Shown piece by piece: positions 1 through 7,259 of a stretch of 54,175 nt of DNA (the stretch's first letter is position 1; each line of letters begins with the position of its first letter). The DNA comes from Thermoflexia bacterium (GTDB lineage: Bacteria; Chloroflexota; Anaerolineae; B4-G1; SLSP01). A program made the position numbers and the translations under genes. The notes under the pieces are model-generated. The model was not told where the DNA came from and made no database searches. It saw only the letters and a list, made by a program, of their open reading frames with translations. The stretch covers positions 1-54,175 of the forward strand of contig DUEJ01000155.1 in the NCBI GenBank assembly GCA_011192175.1, read 5' to 3'.

Positions 1-107
1 CCTGCCACGGGGGGATTTGCATCTCCGCTAACACCTACCCGGGTGCTAACTCGCCGTGTGGCTTGGATGTTAAAGGAGATGCAAATCCCCCCGTGGCAGG
101 TGTTAGC
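1..107. repeat. Fold-back inverted repeat at the window start
   Basis: Bases 1-26 are the exact reverse complement of 75-100, and bases 27-35 are the reverse complement of 99-107. The two arms sit about 50 bp apart inside the helicase reading frame. Bases 1-36 therefore do not encode the expected conserved P-loop residues of the helicase, while sequence from about base 37 does match (TRVLTRRVAW). The simplest reading is a chimeric or fold-back artefact at a contig end. A natural hairpin is less likely because it interrupts a conserved motif. Confidence 0.8.
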
Positions 108-2133
108 GGTCACTTTCACCAACAAGGCAGCTCGAGAGATGCGAGAACGGTTGGATGGCATGGTCGGAGAGCACGCGGCACGGGATATGTCTATCGGGAC
201 GTTCCACGCGACCTGCGCGCGCTGGTTACGGCGGGAAGCCGGAGCGGCCGGGCTGCCGAGTGACTATCTAATCTTCGATTCTGCCGATCAACTGGCGGTG
301 ATGAAGACGGTAGTGCGGGAGTTACAGCTGGATGATAAGCGTTATCGTCCCCAGATGTTGTTAGGTGCGGTTTCACGAGCCAAGAATGAGTTGATTCCAC
401 CACCAGAGTATCCAGTGCATACTTATTACGATGAGATCGTAGCGCGGGTGTATCCGCGTTATCAAGAAACTCTGCGCGAAAATGGGGGCTTGGACTTTGA
501 TGATCTGCTAGTAGAGCCGGTGCGCCTCTTCCGCCAGAACCCCGAAATACTGGAAAGGTACCGGCGTCACTATCGTTACCTGCTAGTGGATGAGTTCCAG
601 GATACCAATATGGCGCAGTACGTGCTACTCCGCTTGTTAGCGCAGGAGCACCACAACATTTTTGTGGTGGCCGATGAGGATCAGTCCATCTACTCCTGGC
701 GCGGGGCCGACTATCGCAATATCCGCCGCTTACGCACCGATTTTCCGGAGTTGAAAGAGATTTTGCTGGAGGAGAACTATCGCTCCACACAGGTAATTTT
801 GGACGCGGCGCAGGCGATGATCTCCCGCAACCTGGATCGCACCCCTAAACAACTCTTCACCCGGCAGGCCGGTGGCGCGCCCATCGTCTTGCGCGAAGCC
901 TACGATGAGCGCGAAGAAGCGTCTTTTGTGGCACGGGAGATGCGGACGTTGCAGCACTCCGGCTATGAGTGGAGTGATCTGGCGGTGATGTACCGCACTA
1001 ACGCGCAATCGCGGGCCCTGGAAGAGGAATTTGTCAACGCTAATATCCCTTACCGGCTGATCGGTGGCACCCGCTTCTACTCGCGCCGGGAGATCAAGGA
1101 CATTCTGGCCTATTTGCGGTTAGCGCAGAATCCCGGCGATAACTTCAGTTTCTTGCGGGTGATAAACGTGCCCTCCCGACGGATTGGCAAACAGACGTTA
1201 GCGAAGATCAGAGCGCAAGCGGACCGCATTGAGGGCAGTCTTTTCGCCGGGGCGTTGGCGCTGCTTGAGCGCCCGGTGCTGCGTGGGCAAACGCAGCGCG
1301 GCCTGACGCGCTTCACCTCGTTGGTGGATAGCTGGTACGCAGGACATGAGGGACTAGCCGTCACTGCATTACTGGATCGGATTATTGCAGAGAGCGGATA
1401 TGAGGATCATTTACGTGACGGTAGCGATGAGGGGGAAGAGCGCTGGGAGAATGTACTGGCGTTGCGGGCGGTAACTACCGAATCGCCGGATATCTCGTTA
1501 GTGGATTTCCTCACGGAAGTGGCGTTGGTAGCCGATGTGGATGAGCTGGCGGCAGAAGTAAAAGCTGTCACGTTGATGACACTGCATAGCGCCAAGGGGT
1601 TGGAATATCCGGCGGTCTTCATCACCGGACTGGAGGACGGGATCCTTCCCCATCGACGTTCTTTAGAAGATTCCCCCTCGGCACTGGCGGAAGAGCGGCG
1701 GCTCTTCTACGTGGGAATGACGCGCGCCATGCAACGGCTCTACTTGAGCTACGCCTTTCGCCGAAGCTGGTACGGCCGGAGTGAACCTTCGCAGAGCTCC
1801 CGCTTTGTGGAGGATTTGCCGGGGGAATTGTTGGCACAAAACCGCAAGCGGCCCACTGTTAAGCAAGCAGGGAGCAGTTGGAGGGCCTCGAGTTGGCAGC
1901 CGCCGGCCCAGAGGCGCAAGGATAGTCAGCCGAAAAGCCGGCCACAGAATTCCGTTGCGCCACAATTTCACGCCGGTGAGCGCGTGCGACATGCCAAATA
2001 TGGGGAGGGGGTGATACAATCCAGTCAAGTCGCGCATGGCGATGAAATTGTGGAAATTGCCTTCGCGGAGAAATTGGTGAAGCAATTTTTGGTCGGAGTA
2101 GCCCCGCTAGAAACATTGGCGGAATCGTCATAG
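1..2133 (+). CDS. pcrA: ATP-dependent DNA helicase PcrA/UvrD, 5'-truncated
   Basis: Superfamily 1A 3'-5' DNA helicase of repair and replication-conflict resolution. The frame is open from base 1, and the GTG at 43 is an internal Val codon (TRVLTRR follows the Walker A Lys-Thr in the family), so the true start and Walker A are missing. Seen in order: motif Ia (AVTFTNKAAREM), the Walker B/DExx box (VDEFQDTN), motif III (DQSIYSWRGA), motif IV (ENYRST), motif V (TLHSAKGLE), motif VI (VGMTRAM). After a basic, low-complexity linker comes a C-terminal Tudor-like segment (GERVRHAKYGEGVI), which in PcrA contacts RNA polymerase. About 700 residues remain of the usual 730-760. The 5' end is unreliable because of the fold-back at 1-36. 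Confidence 0.95.
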   Translation, partial: PATGGFASPLTPTRVLTRRVAWMLKEMQIPPWQVLAVTFTNKAAREMRERLDGMVGEHAARDMSIGTFHATCARWLRREAGAAGLPSDYLIFDSADQLAVMKTVVRELQLDDKRYRPQMLLGAVSRAKNELIPPPEYPVHTYYDEIVARVYPRYQETLRENGGLDFDDLLVEPVRLFRQNPEILERYRRHYRYLLVDEFQDTNMAQYVLLRLLAQEHHNIFVVADEDQSIYSWRGADYRNIRRLRTDFPELKEILLEENYRSTQVILDAAQAMISRNLDRTPKQLFTRQAGGAPIVLREAYDEREEASFVAREMRTLQHSGYEWSDLAVMYRTNAQSRALEEEFVNANIPYRLIGGTRFYSRREIKDILAYLRLAQNPGDNFSFLRVINVPSRRIGKQTLAKIRAQADRIEGSLFAGALALLERPVLRGQTQRGLTRFTSLVDSWYAGHEGLAVTALLDRIIAESGYEDHLRDGSDEGEERWENVLALRAVTTESPDISLVDFLTEVALVADVDELAAEVKAVTLMTLHSAKGLEYPAVFITGLEDGILPHRRSLEDSPSALAEERRLFYVGMTRAMQRLYLSYAFRRSWYGRSEPSQSSRFVEDLPGELLAQNRKRPTVKQAGSSWRASSWQPPAQRRKDSQPKSRPQNSVAPQFHAGERVRHAKYGEGVIQSSQVAHGDEIVEIAFAEKLVKQFLVGVAPLETLAESS

Positions 2134-2216
2134 GATTCTTAGGAGTCGCCGTATGGGATTCCATACTCACAGTAATGAAAATGCTTCACTAACGCCAACC
2201 CCTTTGTCTTGAAGCA

Positions 2217-2242
2217 GACTTTTGACTTGCGACTTGTGACTT
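2217..2242. repeat. Heptamer tandem repeat, GACTTNN type
   Basis: Four consecutive 7-bp units beginning GACTT lie in the 127-bp gap between pcrA and the next gene, just upstream of its ribosome binding site. The same family occurs at 28174-28215 and, inverted, at 49798-49853. The gap also holds a small hairpin at 2151-2166 (GTATGG/CCATAC) without a T-tract. Confidence 0.7.
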
Positions 2243-2260
2243 ATTTTCAGAGGAGGGGAG

Positions 2261-3820
2261 ATGCACGCCAAACAATGGATGGCTGTGATAAGCATAGGAT
2301 TGAGCGTGGTATTAGCGCTGCTCTTTTCGTCGCTGCTAGGTATTCCAGCGGTGAGTTGGGCTGATTCTAAATCAGAGGGAACCGCTACTGCTACGGCGAC
2401 CTTTTTTGGATGGTCAAACGGTAGCGCTAACTTCGTCACCGCGAGTTCTGCGCCGGTTACTTGCACGTTAGCTTACACGACGACGGACAAGGCTCCCACT
2501 GGCAACCACTCTTTCGAGACCGCAGCAGATATTAGCAACTTCACCGAGCAATCCCTGGCCACGGGAAATGTTGGCGATCAAGTGCTCTCGCAGGCGGATT
2601 TCTACCGGTGGGATAATGTGTCAGTGGGTTATGAGTATGGGGTCACGGCGTTGCCGGATAAGACCAGTAATTATGACCTCGCTATTGCCGTTTATGATGG
2701 AGAGCATAATTTGGTGGCGTTGGATGATGATCCAACCGATTACAAGGCCAGCATCACGGTGGTGGCAGAAAATGATGGCCCGTATTTCTTTGAGATCTAC
2801 CAGCGGAGCGCGCAATGTCGTGGGGATACCTATAATTTGGTAGTGAACTCAACCGCTCCCCCCCCCACACCGACGAGTACGCCGACACCGGGGCCGACGA
2901 ATACGCCGGTACCCGGCACCCCCACCCCTGCGCCGACCTGGATGAGCGGTTACGATAAATACGAGCCAAACTTCAATTTTGATACTGCACAGAGCATCGC
3001 GCCGGGGGTAGAGTACGCGCTCAATTTCACGCCGTGGGGCAACGCGGAACGAGATAACGATTACTTCAAACTCTGGGTAAAACCTGGCTTGATGTTCACT
3101 TGCGAGACCTTTGAGTTGGCCCCGGTGGTGGATACCAACATGATTTTGTATGATGCTAACCGCAATCAGATTGGCGGGAATGATGATCGGGCGCTGGGTG
3201 ATTACCGGAGCAAACTTTCCTATTACAGCACTTACGAGGGTTATCTCTATCTATTGGTGGGGACTGGCGACCGCTTATCTGGCGAGGATGCCAGAAATAG
3301 TTCATATAAGCTAAAATGCGAGAAAGCCGTGCCAGGTACGCCGACCCCTATCGGCGAGGATGAGGCGCCCTCCAAGGACCCCACGCCGATTCCTACCGCT
3401 ACGCAGCCGGCCTCTCCGGTGGCGACGCCGGTGGCAACGGTTACCCCGGCTCCCGCGTCTGGCTCGGTGGCGCTCACTTTCCAGCCGCTGACTACGCCGG
3501 CCCCCATCACGGCCACGCCAACCCCCTCGGGCTTTCGTAATTTTAGATTGGTTATTTATTACGATGATAATGCTGATGGGCAATTCGGCGCCGGGGAAGG
3601 CGTGCCCGGGTTCTATGTGCAGGTTTTGGATGCGTATGGCAGCGAAGAGCTGGCGCGTGGCTATACCGACGCACAGGGGAGTCTCTCCTTCTCTGTGCCG
3701 ACGGTGGATGCGGTGCAAGTGCTGGTACCGTCGTTGGGGTTGGCCCGTCAAGTGGCGCCCTCGGCGCCGGAAGTCAAAATACGCATTGTACCGCAACCCT
3801 TGCCCGTAGTAATTCCCTGA
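2261..3820 (+). CDS. Secreted multidomain surface protein with PPC-like and SdrD B-like domains
   Basis: 519 residues. The ATG at 2261 follows AGGAGG at 2251-2256. A signal peptide with a hydrophobic core covers residues 1-34, with plausible cleavage after SWA. Residues about 80-200 and 230-350 are two similar beta-rich modules with a YEPNFNFDTAQSI-type opening and DDNDYFKL-like stretches, resembling bacterial pre-peptidase C-terminal (PPC) domains. They are separated by Pro/Thr linkers (TPTPGPTNTPVPGTPTP). The last 95 residues (YYDDNADGQFGAGEGVPG) look like a calcium-binding SdrD B-like/Cna-B-type domain. It likely sits outside the membrane as an adhesive or structural protein. No catalytic motif is seen. 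It is 21 bp upstream of the next membrane protein and probably co-transcribed with it. Confidence 0.75.
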   Translation: MHAKQWMAVISIGLSVVLALLFSSLLGIPAVSWADSKSEGTATATATFFGWSNGSANFVTASSAPVTCTLAYTTTDKAPTGNHSFETAADISNFTEQSLATGNVGDQVLSQADFYRWDNVSVGYEYGVTALPDKTSNYDLAIAVYDGEHNLVALDDDPTDYKASITVVAENDGPYFFEIYQRSAQCRGDTYNLVVNSTAPPPTPTSTPTPGPTNTPVPGTPTPAPTWMSGYDKYEPNFNFDTAQSIAPGVEYALNFTPWGNAERDNDYFKLWVKPGLMFTCETFELAPVVDTNMILYDANRNQIGGNDDRALGDYRSKLSYYSTYEGYLYLLVGTGDRLSGEDARNSSYKLKCEKAVPGTPTPIGEDEAPSKDPTPIPTATQPASPVATPVATVTPAPASGSVALTFQPLTTPAPITATPTPSGFRNFRLVIYYDDNADGQFGAGEGVPGFYVQVLDAYGSEELARGYTDAQGSLSFSVPTVDAVQVLVPSLGLARQVAPSAPEVKIRIVPQPLPVVIP

Positions 3821-3841
3821 ACGGAGAGTGGAGGTTTTTTG

Positions 3842-5347
3842 ATGAGTGCTGTAGAGGAAAAAACTAACGCGGGAGATAGTTTGGCCCCGTCCCCCCGGCC
3901 AGAGGTCGGAGAGGCGGAGAAAATAACTACCGCGGAAGATAGTTTAGCCCCGTCCCCCCGGCCAGAGGTCGGAGAGGCGGAGAAAGTAACTACCGCGGAA
4001 GATGGTTTAGCCCCGTCCCCCCTACCAGAGATTAGCAAGGAAGAGGCGGTTAAGAAAGCCCGCCCCTTTCCCCCCACTTGGGCGTTTTTGGTATTGCTAT
4101 TGGGGATCATTGTAGTGGTCGCGGTGGGCGTGGGGGCGTTGCGCCAGCTCTGGATTTCATCCTCTGCCGAAAGCGGGGCGCAAGAGACGGCGGTAGGGAA
4201 ATTGGCTACTTTTGATTCGCCGCCAGATATCCCAGAAAACGCAGAGATTTTACAGGAAAACGGAGCGCCTGTGGCCGTAGTCTCTCCTCACAAATTGCAG
4301 CTACCCGGAGCAAGTTATGCGATTGTGGCGACGCCCCTTGAAGGGACGCGCTGGCCGGTACCCACTGCGCAACAGGATGTGGCGGTATGGGTTTACGGCA
4401 CAGTGGTTAATTATGTGGTGGGGTTACCTTACATCACCACGACTACCTCATTGCTGGGCGGGCTGGCATCTACCGACCACATCACATTGACCTTGAGCAA
4501 CGGTAACGAGTTGATCTTTGGCTCCCCGCAGGCCCGTCGTTATCCACTTGAGGATACCACGCCGTTATCCCAGCGGCGGCCCGGTCTCACGCTGGTCGTA
4601 TTGGGCGGAGAGGAGGCGGATCGGCTGGTGGTGCAGGCGCGTTATCTGCCCGAGGCGGCTACAGGTGGGGGGAAAACACAGCAGCTAGGGGAACTGTTGG
4701 TGGCGTTGCTGACCGCCGGTATGCAGAGCACAACGGTGAACGGGCAAAATTTTCTGGTTGAATACCGGTTGACCAACCAGGGAGCAGAGCCGTTGGATAC
4801 AGCTCTCTTTGATCTGGTGTTGGAGGATGGCCAGGGGCAACGTTACGCCGTGAACTCAGAGGTCTCTTATTTAGGCGAGGGTGGACCTCTACCCGCGCTT
4901 ATCTCAGCAGGAGAGACTGTGGCGGTGAGTGCTGGCTACCGGGCGCCTAAGGATCTCCAGCCCCCCTTGACCTGGATCTTGCGCGTCGATCCCACCTCTG
5001 AGCAGGCAGCCCGCTTTCCATTGGCCTATCGGGCGCCATTGCCTGGCCCGCCGCAGCCCCAAGTGGAGTTACTAGAGGTTTTTGCGGATCAGGGACGGGA
5101 TGTGATTGTGATTAATGGAGTAGTGCGCAATAGTGGCGAATCCGCGCTGGCGGTGACGTCCGATAACGTAAAACTCTCTTCTAGCGGCGGCGAAGCAGAA
5201 TTGCGAGCGCAAACCCCCCCGTTTCCCTGGCAAATTCCCGGCGGGGGAAAGCAATCTTTCGAGTTGCAATTTCAACGTCCTGCCGGGGTGGATTCGGTGT
5301 TACTCGATATCTGGGGGTTCACTTTTAGGATTGAGGGGTTGCCGTAG
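3842..5347 (+). CDS. Single-pass membrane protein with a repeat-bearing N-terminal tail, function unknown
   Basis: 501 residues from the ATG at 3842, with TGGAGG seven bases upstream; a TTG one codon earlier is less likely. The N-terminal tail carries 2.7 copies of a 21-residue repeat (DSLAPSPRPEVGEAEK). Then comes a basic KKARPFPP stretch and one transmembrane helix (about residues 78-102). The remaining 400 residues should be outside the cell. That part contains a module with TNQGAEPLD and DGQGQRYAV, similar in style to DUF4352-like immunoglobulin folds of lipoproteins, and a second beta-rich module near the C terminus (VINGVVRNSGESAL). No enzyme motif is recognised. It follows the preceding surface-protein gene closely, so a cell-envelope role is inferred. 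Confidence 0.7.
   Translation: MSAVEEKTNAGDSLAPSPRPEVGEAEKITTAEDSLAPSPRPEVGEAEKVTTAEDGLAPSPLPEISKEEAVKKARPFPPTWAFLVLLLGIIVVVAVGVGALRQLWISSSAESGAQETAVGKLATFDSPPDIPENAEILQENGAPVAVVSPHKLQLPGASYAIVATPLEGTRWPVPTAQQDVAVWVYGTVVNYVVGLPYITTTTSLLGGLASTDHITLTLSNGNELIFGSPQARRYPLEDTTPLSQRRPGLTLVVLGGEEADRLVVQARYLPEAATGGGKTQQLGELLVALLTAGMQSTTVNGQNFLVEYRLTNQGAEPLDTALFDLVLEDGQGQRYAVNSEVSYLGEGGPLPALISAGETVAVSAGYRAPKDLQPPLTWILRVDPTSEQAARFPLAYRAPLPGPPQPQVELLEVFADQGRDVIVINGVVRNSGESALAVTSDNVKLSSSGGEAELRAQTPPFPWQIPGGGKQSFELQFQRPAGVDSVLLDIWGFTFRIEGLP
3875..4045 (+). repeat. 63-bp in-frame tandem repeat
   Basis: Two nearly identical 63-bp units (3875-3937 and 3938-4000) are followed by a partial third unit from 4001. 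The period is 21 codons, so copy number can change without shifting frame. The encoded tail is acidic and Pro-rich. Confidence 0.85.
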
Positions 5348-5348
5348 T

Positions 5349-5376
5349 TTAGCGGTTAGCCGTTAGCGATTAGCAT
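5349..5376. repeat. Heptamer tandem repeat, TTAGCNN type, overlapping the pgeF 3' end
   Basis: Four 7-bp units starting TTAG run in tandem. On the minus strand they supply the stop codon (5356-5358) and the last residues of pgeF. A sister array with the same unit lies at 50939-50966. Confidence 0.75.
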
Positions 5377-6138
5377 TACCAAGACGCCAAAACGTCCCGT
5401 ATTTCCCTTTTCGGCACGGTGCGAGTACCATTCATCCGTGTGGCCAGCGGTGTAGAGACCAGATTGCTCAATCATCCCGACGCCCGCCGCCTGAAGTTGG
5501 GCCGCGACCGCGCCTGGTAAATCCAAGTAATGTTGGCCCGCACGTTGCTCGATAATTTTTACCTCGCCGGGCAGTGTCGCCTGGATAGCAGCGATAACCT
5601 CCCCCCCTACCGCGTAATGCTCCGGGCCGATGGCCGGCCCTACGCCGGCCCAGAGTTCCTCCGGGCGCGAGCCGAACGCTTCCTCTAATGCCCGGATCGT
5701 CTCCGTGACGATGCCCGCCGCTGCGCCACGCCAACCGGCGTGCGCCAGGGCAGCCGCGTGATGCACCGGATCGTAGAAGAGCACGGGTGTACAATCCGCG
5801 AAGCGCAGTAGGAGCGCGATTCCTGGCTCATTGGTGAGCAGCGCATCCGTTGCGGGGATGATGGTGCCGCCTTCTGCGTGGCCTACTGGGGCTACGTGGC
5901 AGCCATGCACCTGGTGCGGGCTGACGATCTGGTCACGCGCGATACCAAAAGTCCGGCAGACGCGGCGGTGATTTTCGGCTACTGCGGCGGGATCATCCCC
6001 CACGGTACTGCCTAGGTTGAGCGAGGTCAGCGCACCTTGACTTACCCCGCCTTGCCGGGTGAGCAAGGCGGTACATAAAGAGTGGCCTGGACTCTCAAAA
6101 GAGTACCAGGCCAGTCCGTTTCGTTCCTGACGGCGCAT
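5356..6138 (-). CDS. pgeF: YfiH/PgeF family multicopper-type (laccase-domain) protein
   Basis: 260 residues, full length for the YfiH/YlmD family. Family members are purine nucleoside phosphorylases/adenosine deaminases with zinc at the active site, and PgeF edits misincorporated L-Ser in peptidoglycan. Seen: the His motif QVHGCHV, the Cys-bearing FADCTPVLFYDP and the second His motif LAHAGWRGAA, which together form the metal site, and a C-terminal SHRAEKGNTGRFG typical of the family. The ATG (6138) overlaps the stop of the upstream gerW-like gene by one base (TAATG), so translation is probably coupled. The last residues (LIANG) and the stop come from the heptamer repeat at 5349-5376. Confidence 0.93.
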   Translation of the reverse strand: MRRQERNGLAWYSFESPGHSLCTALLTRQGGVSQGALTSLNLGSTVGDDPAAVAENHRRVCRTFGIARDQIVSPHQVHGCHVAPVGHAEGGTIIPATDALLTNEPGIALLLRFADCTPVLFYDPVHHAAALAHAGWRGAAAGIVTETIRALEEAFGSRPEELWAGVGPAIGPEHYAVGGEVIAAIQATLPGEVKIIEQRAGQHYLDLPGAVAAQLQAAGVGMIEQSGLYTAGHTDEWYSHRAEKGNTGRFGVLVMLIANG

Positions 6139-6545
6139 TACTGCTTGAAAATGGTCTTCAAGACCAAACCGATCCAGCCGCAGATCCAGGCGACCAGCAG
6201 GATGCCGGCCAGCGCGATCTTCTTCTCATCCATAATGGGGACGATTTTGGCGCCTGCGGAGTCGACCTCAATGTAAGCGATGGGACGCACTTTGGCGCCA
6301 CCGCCGCCGCCACCACCACCCGCTACTTCGTGTTTTTCGGGAGCGGTTTCCGTGATTTCCGCGTCAGGCTCTTGGTCGCCGGAGTGCGGGCCGCTGCCAA
6401 AGCCCGCCCCAAAACCATAGCTGACCTCCGCTACGGGGATCAACGTGCGTCCGGCCACTTCCTGGGGTGCGCCGAAGACCATATCTACATTGGCTTTTTC
6501 GGAGATACCGGTGATTTTCTGCAGAAGTTCTTGGAGCTCTTTCAT
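6138..6545 (-). CDS. GerW/YtfJ family protein with C-terminal membrane helix
   Basis: 135 residues. The N-terminal part (LLQKITGISEKANVDMVFG, then TLIPVAEVSYGFGAGFG) matches the GerW/YtfJ family, named for Bacillus spore germination but also present in non-spore-formers. A Gly-rich run (GGGGGGGGAKVRPIAYI) follows, then DSAGAKIVPIMDEKK and a transmembrane helix at residues about 108-130. A ribosome site (AGGAGG) lies just upstream of the ATG at 6545. The Gly run is a codon repeat (6299-6325) that may vary in length. It is translationally coupled to pgeF. The role in a probably non-sporulating host is unknown. Confidence 0.88.
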   Translation of the reverse strand: MKELQELLQKITGISEKANVDMVFGAPQEVAGRTLIPVAEVSYGFGAGFGSGPHSGDQEPDAEITETAPEKHEVAGGGGGGGGAKVRPIAYIEVDSAGAKIVPIMDEKKIALAGILLVAWICGWIGLVLKTIFKQ

Positions 6546-6610
6546 TAGCTGTTCCTCCTAGGGGTGATTAAATTTCCAAAATAAAGCAGGGATTGGTGAT
6601 TTGAGATTAG

Positions 6611-6740
6611 TTGATTAGCTGACAAGATCCTGTATTTGTCTCCAGAGCAAGAGATTGGACGCCGATTAACGCGGATGAACACTGATTTTTTGGTTTTATT
6701 AAGAGAAAATCTACGGCCGAAGAATTTGTCAGTTAATCAA
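6611..6740. mobile_element. MITE-like element, copy 1
   Basis: A 130-bp non-coding unit with imperfect 16-bp terminal inverted repeats: TTGATTAGCTGACAAG at 6611-6626 and TTTGTCAGTTAATCAA at 6725-6740 (14 of 16 positions complementary). The whole unit is related to 9201-9332, sharing AGCTGACAA near the left end, an ACTGATTTTTTGGTTTTATT core and TCAG near the right end. It carries no gene. It lies between the two gerW-like genes. Confidence 0.65.
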
Positions 6741-6797
6741 ATGTACTTGCTTTTCTCAATATCCGCGAGTGACCCGCTGATAGTTCCCTTCGCGTGA

Positions 6798-7094
6798 TTA
6801 TGCGCGCTTGAATTCTATCAACAAGATAATAAGGCTGCTGAGCAGGGCGACGCCTAATCCGATGCCGGCCATCAGGCTCAACTGATCTTGGGTAGTGTTG
6901 GGAATAGTGTGCCAGCGATTGCCCTCCGGGCCTTGTTCGACGATGGAGGAGGGCCGCAAGCGCGCACCGCGTATGGTTTCCCCTGGTCCTCCGCCCTCCA
7001 CGGTGGTGACCAAGATGGAGGGGAGCAGTCGTCTTGCTCCTACTTGGATGGGTGTCCCGGCGACTAACCGGATGCGAGTTTTGATGTTATTCAT
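6798..7094 (-). CDS. Small GerW-like membrane protein
   Basis: 98 residues from the ATG at 7094, chosen because AAGGAG lies five bases upstream; an ATG at 7121 would add nine residues. The N-terminal half (RLVAGTPIQVGARRLLPSIL) is similar in pattern to the GerW neighbour (FGAPQEVAGRTLIPVAEV). After an extended middle part there is one C-terminal transmembrane helix (LSLMAGIGLGVALLSSLIIL) and a short basic tail. It looks like a diverged, shortened paralogue of the 6138-6545 gene, separated from it by a MITE-like element. Function not known. Confidence 0.65.
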   Translation of the reverse strand: MNNIKTRIRLVAGTPIQVGARRLLPSILVTTVEGGGPGETIRGARLRPSSIVEQGPEGNRWHTIPNTTQDQLSLMAGIGLGVALLSSLIILLIEFKRA

Positions 7095-7197
7095 ATTTAC
7101 TCCTTGTTTGTAATTCGCCATTCGCTATTTCAATTATAAGCTGCTCTAGAATGACGACAAGTGCTTTTGCTGGGGGCCGGGTAACTCACGCTGGCGC

Positions 7198-7225
7198 TTG
7201 TAACCTTCTTAGCCTGGGGTATTAT
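7198..7225 (+). promoter_or_regulatory. Sigma-70-type promoter for the moeA-like gene
   Basis: TTGTAA at 7198-7203, a 16-bp spacer, and TATTAT at 7220-7225. It is 34 bp upstream of the ATG at 7260. Both boxes deviate from consensus but spacing and position fit. Confidence 0.5.
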
Positions 7226-7259
7226 TATCAAAGATAGTTCAGTAGTTGTTGAGGTGGAG

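Noticed and set aside
43-45. GTG as start codon of pcrA
   Set aside because: It is an internal Val in the conserved TRVLTRR region, and the frame is open to base 1. The gene is truncated.
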